Source: an uncultured Gemmatimonadota bacterium (GTDB lineage: Bacteria; Gemmatimonadota; Gemmatimonadetes; Gemmatimonadales; Gemmatimonadaceae). From it: 64,000 nucleotides of DNA. Positions 58,398 through 64,000 of this stretch are shown here, one piece after another (position 1 is the stretch's first letter; each line of letters opens with the position of its first letter). Under the pieces are notes generated by a model, which did no database searches, was not told the origin of the DNA, and saw nothing but the letters and a program-made list of their open reading frames with translations. The stretch spans positions 372,001 to 436,000 of the forward strand of contig CADEFN010000004.1 of the NCBI GenBank assembly GCA_902826615.1, given 5' to 3'. Position numbers and translations under genes: made by a program.

Positions 58398-58438
58398 CCT
58401 TTCGTGCTTCTCGTTCTTCTCGTTCTTCCCGTGCTTCC
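58394..58438. repeat. 9-bp tandem repeat, locus G (5 units)
   Basis: CGTGCCTTT, CGTGCTTCT, CGTTCTTCT, CGTTCTTCC and CGTGCTTCC lie right after the sigma factor stop (58443). The first unit overlaps one arm of the terminator. Confidence 0.9.
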
Positions 58439-58442
58439 GCCC

Positions 58443-59330
58443 CTAAGCTGCGAAACTCGAGAGTGCTCGGCCGACGTCTCCCTCGCGCAGGCGCTTGAGG
58501 GCGCGATCGCGGAGCTGGCGGACCCGTTCGCGGGTAACGCCGAGCATGGAACCGATCTCTTCCAGCGTGTGTTCGCGCCCACCTTCGAGCCCGAAGTAGA
58601 GCCGGAGAACCTTCGCATCGCGTGGAGGAAGGGTGGAGAGGGCGAGTTCGATTTCGTCGGTGAGGAAGCGGTTCATTGCTTCCTCCTCGGTGTCGGGCAT
58701 TTCGTCCGCCACAAAGCGCTCGATGAGCGCGCGGTCACCCTCGGGATCCATGGGCGCGTCGAGCCGGACGTCGCCAGTGTTGAGGGCGGCGAGCGACTGC
58801 ACGACGTCGACCGAGAGACCGGTCAGCTGGGAGAGTTCTTCGGGCGACGGCTCCCGACGGAGCTTCTGCCTGAGGATTTCCGAGGCCTTGATGATGCGCG
58901 AGAGGTCGGCGGTGCGGTTGAGCGGAACCCGGACGGTGCGCCCCTGACGGGCAAGGGACGAGAGAATGGCCTGACGGATCCACCAGACGGCGTAGGAGAT
59001 GAACTTCACCCCCTGATCCGGGTCGAATTTCCGAGCGGCGGTGAGCAAACCAACGTTCCCTTCGCCGATGAGATCGATGAGGGGGAGGCCGCGGTTCTGG
59101 TATTTCTTGGCGACGGAGATGACGAATCGCAGGTTGCGCTTGACGAGCTCCTGGAGCGCGTCCTGATCGCCCGCACGGATTTTCCGGGCGAGCTCGATTT
59201 CTTCCATCCCCTTGAGGAGGGGATAGGTGCTGACTTCGTAGAGGTATTGGTCGAGAATGTCGCGCTCTGGCTCACTCGGAGCGATTCCCTGGGGAGTCGT
59301 CCGGCGGCGACGGCGCTTGACTTCGGTCAT
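58443..59330 (-). CDS. RNA polymerase sigma-70 family factor (RpoD/SigA type)
   Basis: 295 residues. Region 1.2 (DILDQYLYEVSTYPLLKGMEE), region 2 (VKRNLRFVISVAKKYQNRGLPLIDLIGEGNVGLLTAARKFDP, FISYAVWWIRQAI), region 3 (TVRVPLNRTADLSRI) and region 4 with HTH TLEEIGSMLGVTRERVRQLRDRALKRLR. It lacks region 1.1 and the long non-conserved region, so it is a short group 1 or group 2 factor; I cannot decide whether it is the housekeeping sigma of the cell. It is followed by a strong terminator. Its leader has a TATATC -10-like sequence near 59357. Confidence 0.93.
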   Translation of the reverse strand: MTEVKRRRRRTTPQGIAPSEPERDILDQYLYEVSTYPLLKGMEEIELARKIRAGDQDALQELVKRNLRFVISVAKKYQNRGLPLIDLIGEGNVGLLTAARKFDPDQGVKFISYAVWWIRQAILSSLARQGRTVRVPLNRTADLSRIIKASEILRQKLRREPSPEELSQLTGLSVDVVQSLAALNTGDVRLDAPMDPEGDRALIERFVADEMPDTEEEAMNRFLTDEIELALSTLPPRDAKVLRLYFGLEGGREHTLEEIGSMLGVTRERVRQLRDRALKRLREGDVGRALSSFAA

Positions 59331-59513
59331 GGATGCAAGGTCCTCGAGGACACTGTGATATAGAAGTAAAAACCACGCAGCGGCGGCAGAAGTTTCCTGG
59401 CCGCGAGCCGGGCGTTTCGCAGGCCACGACGCGCACTCGTCAGGCAGCTGTCCACAGGCCGCGAAAGCCGCTGCAAAATACCCTTGGTGCGGGTTTCCGC
59501 TAGAGTGATTTTC

Positions 59514-59542
59514 TTGACTTCGACTATACCCCGGGATACAAT
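59514..59542 (+). promoter_or_regulatory. Strong sigma-70 promoter of the tRNA operon
   Basis: TTGACT (59514-59519), a 17-nt spacer, TACAAT (59537-59542). The first tRNA starts at 59584, about 35 nt after the likely transcription start. Confidence 0.75.
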
Positions 59543-59583
59543 TCTCGGTTCCTGATCCCGGGCTTTGTTTTGGGCCTGAGTGC

Positions 59584-59656
<73 letters not shown>

Positions 59657-59720
59657 TCGCTGGCCGAAAGCTGAGGGGGCCGGCGGGGGTACGATCTGAG
59701 AACCCTCATGCGTAGTCGTT

Positions 59721-59793
59721 GCGGGAATAGCTCAGTTGGTAGAGCACAACCTTGCCAAGGTTGGGGTCGCGGGTTCGAGTCCCGTTTCCCGCT
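59721..59793 (+). tRNA. tRNA-Gly (GCC)
   Basis: 73 nt. Acceptor GCGGGAA/TTCCCGC, anticodon GCC at 59754-59756, T arm GGGTTCGAGTCCC, discriminator T. Confidence 0.95.
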
Positions 59794-59846
59794 CTGTTCG
59801 AAAGTGTTGGGCGCCCGCGCGGCCTTTGGCCGCGCGTCGTGTCTCA

Positions 59847-59920
59847 GGGCGGTTAGCTCAGTTGGTTAGAGCGCCACGTTGACATCGTGGAGGTCACAAG
59901 TTCGAGTCTTGTACCGCCCA
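59847..59920 (+). tRNA. tRNA-Val (GAC)
   Basis: 74 nt. Acceptor GGGCGGT/ACCGCCC, anticodon GAC at 59881-59883, T loop TTCGAGT, discriminator A. Confidence 0.95.
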
Positions 59921-59947
59921 CTCGCAGTCGCTGTTGCATCACCGTTT

Positions 59948-60021
59948 GCGCTCGTAGCTCAATTGGATAGAGCATCTGACTACGGATCAGAAGGTTGGGA
60001 GTTCGAGTCTCTCCGAGCGCA
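59948..60021 (+). tRNA. tRNA-Arg (ACG)
   Basis: 74 nt. Acceptor GCGCTCG/CGAGCGC, anticodon ACG at 59982-59984 (A34 presumably edited to inosine), discriminator A. Confidence 0.95.
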
Positions 60022-60055
60022 TGCTGCAACCCGCTGGACCAGCTTTTACCGATTT

Positions 60056-60131
<76 letters not shown>

Positions 60132-60141
60132 GGATATCACA

Positions 60142-60176
60142 GAAGCCCGGCTACCAACTACATGGCGCCGGGCTTC
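60142..60176 (+). terminator. Terminator of the tRNA operon
   Basis: A perfect 10-bp stem (GAAGCCCGGC at 60142-60151, GCCGGGCTTC at 60167-60176) with a 15-nt loop, then GCTGTTTCTG. Confidence 0.7.
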
Positions 60177-60578
60177 GCTGTTTCTGGGGGATGGCTCCCG
60201 ACCGGAAGGACCGCGCAGTACAGGTAGCCGGCCAGAGCTTGCGGAAGGGAACGCCGAGTATGACGACCGATCATGGCGTCGATTGCTCGCGAGCTTGGCT
60301 ACGGGACCACGCCGTCGCCCGCTTTATTAGGCCATGCGCTCAACGAAAGGGCGTCACATTACTGCGACGCGCCGGATCCGACGATCCGTGACGCCGCGGA
60401 CCGGATCGGCAGCGACGATCGACGCGAAACTGGCTCGGTATTGGGGAGAGCTCGCCTCTGGATAACACGCACCCGATGGCATGTTCGTGATGTTCACTGC
60501 CTAAAACCATGCAGAGCAACACGTTAGAAGCGCACTGGCGCGCATTCACGCGTGCCTCTACAATGCGCCTAACACAAA

Positions 60579-60596
60579 AGCCCGCGGTAGCGGGCT
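60579..60596 (-). terminator. Short hairpin with T tract on the - strand
   Basis: AGCCCGC and GCGGGCT with a GGTA loop; on the - strand followed by TTTGTGTT. It could terminate transcripts arriving from the island to the right. Confidence 0.5.
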
Positions 60597-60619
60597 CCTG
60601 TGGAGATCTCAGGTTGAAA

Positions 60620-60714
60620 GGCCGGTTGTCCCGAGTGGTCGAAGGGTACGGAGCTCGCAACTCCGCTGGTCCCAAAAATGGTCCTCATCGTGGGTTCGAA
60701 TCCCACACCGGCCT
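60620..60714 (+). tRNA. Long-variable-arm (Ser-like) tRNA with anticodon CGC
   Basis: About 95 nt. Acceptor GGCCGGT (60620-60626) pairs with ACCGGCC (60707-60713), and the flanking A60619-T60714 could extend it to 8 bp. D arm resembles tRNA-Ser (CCC/GGG with GAGTGGTCGAA loop). Anticodon stem CGGAG/CTCCG with loop CTCGCAA gives anticodon CGC at 60656-60658. A 24-nt variable region (60666-60689) follows, then a normal T arm GTGGG-TTCGAAT-CCCAC. Spacing between the acceptor, D and anticodon stems is one base longer than usual on each side. Class II form with an alanine-type anticodon is anomalous. Confidence 0.65.
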
Positions 60715-61445
60715 CACAGCTTGGCTTGGCGCTGATTGCCCGCCTAGCGCTCAGATGATACGCGCTAGGAAGCGCTGCGGCAACAGTTTTTTGCGGGTCT
60801 ACCCCTGTTTACCCCCGTTCTGCCTACCAACAACTCCTTATTCACTAGGTGACTTGCGCCGAGCCGACGGCCCCGTCAATTGAAATGCCCCGGCGCACAG
60901 GTACTCCCGGCCGGGCTGTCGCTATTCGCTGGAAAAACCACCGCAAAACCCTCGCACGTTCGCGCGGCTCTGCTCGGCGCCCGGAGTTGCTCCGGGGACT
61001 CCGAAGGGTTCCGCCAGCGCCGCCCGCACTTCCGCCTCGCTCCGGAGGTTGACCTCCACCGTTCGACGGCCGACGAGCTTGGAGTAGCGTCGCTCGAGCT
61101 TCCCGGGGTCAGTGACGCAGTGCCGGCCCTGGCGTGCGACGCGGTCCGCTGCGCGCACGGACTGCGAATCGAGCCCATGCCGGACGCGTCCCCGATTCGC
61201 CCCGCAGGTCGCGCATGACCCTGTGGGCGGCCGCGACCTCATGGAGGCGGAGCAGCTGGCGCACCGCGAACTGCAGAATCAGCGGCCATTTGGCACGAGA
61301 TTCTCCAGCTACTAGGGAGCGACGCCGTGGCGTTATGGCCGGAGCCGCGCCCGCTCAACCATAAGTTCGACCACGAGTCCTGAGTACGCGGAAACTTGGA
61401 GCTCCCAGTATGGGCAACCATCTCGCCTCGGCGACAGGTGACGTC
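60715..61445. other. Decayed DNA downstream of the last tRNA
   Basis: About 730 bp without a convincing gene. Short overlapping frames occur on both strands. One inverted repeat (CCTAGCGC at 60743-60750, GCGCTAGG at 60762-60769) lies 29 bp after the tRNA. The sequence looks like a degraded integration zone, but I find no integrase or transposase fragment. Confidence 0.5.
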
Positions 61446-61961
61446 TCAAGCACCACCCTTCGCCGCCGACGAGCTCACGATCAACGAAAGCATGTTGTGA
61501 ATGCGCTTCAAGACCATCAAGAGCGTCAGCGCGAAGTGTAGGACCAATGCCACCGAGGCGGTCGACCACATCACCGATGGCTGACACAGGTTGGCCTGCA
61601 CCACGAGCGGCACAATCGCGGCGAAAGAGCAAAGGATCGCATACGAGACGTTGGAATAAACCTCCCGAACGAACTGCTGCGCGTGTGTGCGGCCGACCGG
61701 AGCGGGGAGCCGCGAGCCAACATCAGTGATCAGAACCAAGAGGTTGAAGAGGAGTCCAGCAAGGATGGACAGCGCAGTAATCAGCACATTCACCGCCGCC
61801 TCCTGCAGCTTGAAGCCGAACCACCATGAGATGCCGACGCCGACGAGTGGAAGGCCAACGAACAACGCCAGATCGGCCCGGCTCGTTTTTGCGCTCCCTT
61901 GCACTCGCAAGGTGCCATAGTGGTCAAACACGATTCGCCTGACGTCCACCTTGTCAAACAT
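61446..61961 (-). CDS. Small four-helix membrane protein of the two-gene cassette
   Basis: 171 residues. Soluble N-terminus (FDKVDVRRIVFDHYGTLRV), then four hydrophobic segments: ADLALFVGLPLVGVGISWW, AAVNVLITALSILAGLLFN, YAILCSFAAIVPLVVQA and ASVALVLHFALTLLMVLK. It starts 4 bp after the upstream gene, with a GAGGAGG ribosome-binding site overlapping that gene's stop, so the two are tightly coupled. No family recognised. Small multi-helix membrane proteins coupled to a soluble partner are a common effector design in defence operons, which is an inference only. Confidence 0.65.
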   Translation of the reverse strand: MFDKVDVRRIVFDHYGTLRVQGSAKTSRADLALFVGLPLVGVGISWWFGFKLQEAAVNVLITALSILAGLLFNLLVLITDVGSRLPAPVGRTHAQQFVREVYSNVSYAILCSFAAIVPLVVQANLCQPSVMWSTASVALVLHFALTLLMVLKRIHNMLSLIVSSSAAKGGA

Positions 61962-61965
61962 TCTT

Positions 61966-62883
61966 CTATCCTCCTCGCAGCTGCGCGCTCACTTCGGCAA
62001 GAAGCTCCTGTGCCCGCTTGTTGATGCTCTCGAAGACGGGGTGACCGTCTCCTCCTAATTTGATCTCGTCCGTCACATCAACGTATGGCAGTAGGTTCTC
62101 CAAGTTGCCAACTTGCACGGTCCGCACCTTGCCCTCGTGCTGAAGCTTGAGCCGGAGCGTGGAGGGCTTGCCGTCCGTCTCGTCTTCGAACTCAAGGGCG
62201 CTGGCTATGCCGCGCCGTAGTCGCTTCAACCATTCCTGCTCAATGAAGGGCACTCCGGAGCGGGCTCGAAACTCGATAGTCATTCTCCCCGTGCTGCGCC
62301 CCACGTCACCCAAGAAGTGATAGTGGTCCGCGATGTCCGGCGGAACGGAGTAGCTCGTCACCTCAATGGCGATCACGTCGCCTTGGAGGATGGCCCGAAG
62401 GAGGGAAGAGGGAACCACGCGCTTCACATCCAGAATTTGGTCCGGATTCGCATCCTCGAACGCCTGGCGCATCGCGGTTTTGAGCGATTGGTAGACACCA
62501 TGGGGCCCGAAACGTTGCAGGGCCAACAGCGCAACGTTGCTGTCGTCAGGAGCGTCCACTCGGAAGTAAAAGGGAAGAAGTTCCGCGTCGTCCGTGGAGC
62601 GGCGGAATGACTTCTTCATCGTTGTGACGTTTACCCCGTCCGCCGCGTACCCGAACTCGCCAGCCTCGATGGTGCCCCACACGTCCGAGGAATTTGAGCG
62701 ACACGTCGAGACGTGCTGCAGAGTCTGCTCATCTGCGGAGACCTGATTGCGACGGCTGGTGAAGAAAGTCTTCAGAAATCGGTGGAAAGACGCCCCGGAA
62801 GCGGCATTGCCAAGTGGCAGGAATTCTCGTGAGCGGCGCTCCCGCACGCGAAGAGCGTAAGTAGCGAGCGTTATGCTGGGCAT
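61966..62883 (-). CDS. Soluble protein of unknown function, first gene of the cassette
   Basis: 305 residues from the ATG at 62883; the frame runs open further to 62970 without conserved features. Landmarks: a start TLATYALRVRERRSREFLPLG, DVWGTIEAGEFGYAADGVNV, DDAELLPFYFRVDAPDDSNVALLALQRFGPHGVYQSLKTAM, then a basic C-terminal domain VPFIEQEWLKRLRRGIASALEF. I recall similar hypothetical proteins in accessory regions beside small membrane proteins but cannot name a family. No nuclease or NTPase motif is visible. Confidence 0.65.
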   Translation of the reverse strand: MPSITLATYALRVRERRSREFLPLGNAASGASFHRFLKTFFTSRRNQVSADEQTLQHVSTCRSNSSDVWGTIEAGEFGYAADGVNVTTMKKSFRRSTDDAELLPFYFRVDAPDDSNVALLALQRFGPHGVYQSLKTAMRQAFEDANPDQILDVKRVVPSSLLRAILQGDVIAIEVTSYSVPPDIADHYHFLGDVGRSTGRMTIEFRARSGVPFIEQEWLKRLRRGIASALEFEDETDGKPSTLRLKLQHEGKVRTVQVGNLENLLPYVDVTDEIKLGGDGHPVFESINKRAQELLAEVSAQLRGG

Positions 62884-63274
62884 CAGGTGCGGTTCCCAAT
62901 GGTTGGAGGATACTGGAGTATGAGGGCGCGGCAGAGCGGAGGAAAGGGCAAGACTGGGCGATACATCCAAGCGTTGAGTGCCCGCTGGGAGTCTCAGATT
63001 TCAGTCATCCGCACTATGATGGTGATCGTGATGCGGCCCAACGCCTCGCGCCCCGTCGGATTTGGGATATCCCCCTAGCGCCTAGTCATGCCCGTCATCG
63101 TGTTCTTACTAGCTGTGCGATCACGTTATTAGGTAGCCCAGTTCTCAGGCCACGGTGAACTGCGCGTGCCCAAGACCGTGAAGGGGCGGCGACAGCCCGG
63201 CGGCCTCGCGCGCCCCGGCACATCGTGCGCCAATCGCTTGCATCGTGGTGTTCGTCTGGTCCGATGCTGTGAGG
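62884..63274. other. Gene-free stretch upstream of the cassette
   Basis: About 390 bp. It should contain the cassette promoter on the - strand. No RNA gene, repeat or supported reading frame is seen. Confidence 0.55.
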
Positions 63275-64000
63275 TCAGGACATCAGCAGGATGGCCCCAA
63301 GGGACAGCGCCAGCACAATGAGGGCGAGCGACACACGCCGACGGAATGCCCCGCCGCCAGCCACGGCGACAACACCCAGTTTGAACAGGGTGGTGCCAAG
63401 AACGCCGATGACGATGACATCGGGCAGGAGTCCCTGGGCAACACCGGCACCCAGTCCGTTCTGTCTCGCCACGGAGATGGTCAGGGCATCGACGTCGGCC
63501 ATCCCCATCAGAAATCCCGAAGCCAGAAGCCCAGCGTCACCCAGGTAGCGCGTGACGGTGGCAATGGCGTAGATGGCCACCTGATACACCAGCGCCAGCC
63601 TGAGGGCCGCCATGACATTCATGGGATTGCGCCCCGGCTCGTCGGGGACCGCCGCACCAGTGCGCCGGTGTCGCGTGGCGCCTAACGCCAAGAGCACGAC
63701 AAGGAACGGCACCAGAAGCCGCAAGGCCATCGTGCGGCCAAGTGGGGCGTTGAGCACCAGGGCCGTGAGGACAACCCGCGGAAAGAGGACGACATTCGCA
63801 GCAATGGCTCCACTGGCCAGGGCAATGGCGGAGGCCGGTTGTACTCGTGAGAGCCTGGCATACGAGAGCGTCACCGCCGTCGATGACACCAATCCGCCCA
63901 GAAGCCCCGCCACCGTGTATCCCTCCTGCGTACCAACCCGGCGGCGCGCGACGTACCCGGTGAACTCGAGGCCCGTGATGAGCAGCACGATGATCCAGAG
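63275..64000 (-). CDS. MgtC/DUF4010 family membrane protein (partial, start outside window)
   Basis: The frame is open to the window end, so the N-terminus (probably the MgtC/SapB-like part) is missing and about 241 residues are visible. At least six hydrophobic segments and the DUF4010 pattern are present: GGLVSSTAVTLSYARLSR, ASGAIAANVVLFPRVVL, and the strong ASGFLMGMADVDALTIS segment followed by AQGLLPDVIVIGVLGTTLFKLG. The family is an inner-membrane protein of unproven transport or ion-homeostasis role. Confidence 0.85.
   Translation of the reverse strand, partial: LWIIVLLITGLEFTGYVARRRVGTQEGYTVAGLLGGLVSSTAVTLSYARLSRVQPASAIALASGAIAANVVLFPRVVLTALVLNAPLGRTMALRLLVPFLVVLLALGATRHRRTGAAVPDEPGRNPMNVMAALRLALVYQVAIYAIATVTRYLGDAGLLASGFLMGMADVDALTISVARQNGLGAGVAQGLLPDVIVIGVLGTTLFKLGVVAVAGGGAFRRRVSLALIVLALSLGAILLMS

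Noticed and set aside
60620-60714. tRNA-Sec
   Set aside because: The acceptor can reach 8 bp and the variable arm is long, but the anticodon is CGC, not TCA, and the D stem is short.
60191-61364. Several 60-120 residue frames on both strands
   Set aside because: They overlap each other, lack ribosome-binding sites and conserved motifs, and occur in the gene-poor zone.

Overview
The window is GC-rich, densely coded DNA from a diderm bacterium. I infer a Gemmatimonas-like member of the Gemmatimonadota. The reasons are a Kdo transferase (an LPS-type outer membrane), two SusC/SusD-type outer-membrane pairs with several lipoproteins, Ig-like repeat lipoproteins, and high GC with few TTA codons. 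The assignment rests on gene content only. The first gene (1-969) and the last gene (63275-64000) are cut by the window ends.

Region by region. 1-5.5 kb: two glycosyltransferases, a DUF3108 lipid-envelope protein, a deoxyhypusine-synthase-like protein, an M28 peptidase and a small membrane protein. 5.7-16.6 kb: a 2-oxoacid dehydrogenase and lipoate cluster (lipA, E1 alpha, E1 beta, E2, E3, lipB) interrupted by a seven-repeat metzincin lipoprotein. 16.7-24.8 kb: an SDR reductase, an Ig-repeat lipoprotein, a UvrD-type helicase and a membrane aminopeptidase. 25-33.3 kb: a colinear housekeeping run of dnaE, accA, a PSP1/RicT protein, metG and a catalytically degenerate LytM/M23 protein. 33.3-39.1 kb: SusC/SusD locus 1. 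39.4-41.7 kb: a TPM-nucleotidyltransferase-LemA operon. 41.8-44.4 kb: a DsbA-like lipoprotein, waaA and a beta-barrel protein. 44.5-51.7 kb: SusC/SusD locus 2 with DUF4397 and CHRD lipoproteins. 51.9-56.1 kb: an F1-only ATP synthase operon. 56.2-59.3 kb: an operon for a MlaF-type ATPase, a NUDIX hydrolase and a receiver/AraC regulator, then a sigma-70 gene. 59.5-60.7 kb: six tRNA genes, the last an odd long-variable-arm tRNA with anticodon CGC. 60.7-63.3 kb: decayed, gene-poor DNA carrying a two-gene cassette of unknown function. The window ends in a DUF4010 membrane protein.

How the parts connect. LipB and LipA build the lipoyl cofactor needed by the E2 encoded beside them. The SusC/SusD pairs are predicted nutrient uptake ports. 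The two loci share a homologous small membrane-anchored lipoprotein. Two perfect TGTGA-N6-TCACA palindromes lie at the end of the PDH unit and over the atpA promoter, which suggests a CRP-type link between carbon oxidation and ATP synthesis. Two repeat layers cut across the whole window. One is the 8-mer CGTTAGGC, about 20 exact copies and mostly inside genes. The other is a 9-bp tandem repeat (GGAAGCACG and relatives) at seven gene boundaries, one of which lies in frame inside a protein. The best candidates for something undescribed are the CGC tRNA with its adjoining cassette, the CGTTAGGC signal, and the conserved third component of the SusCD loci.
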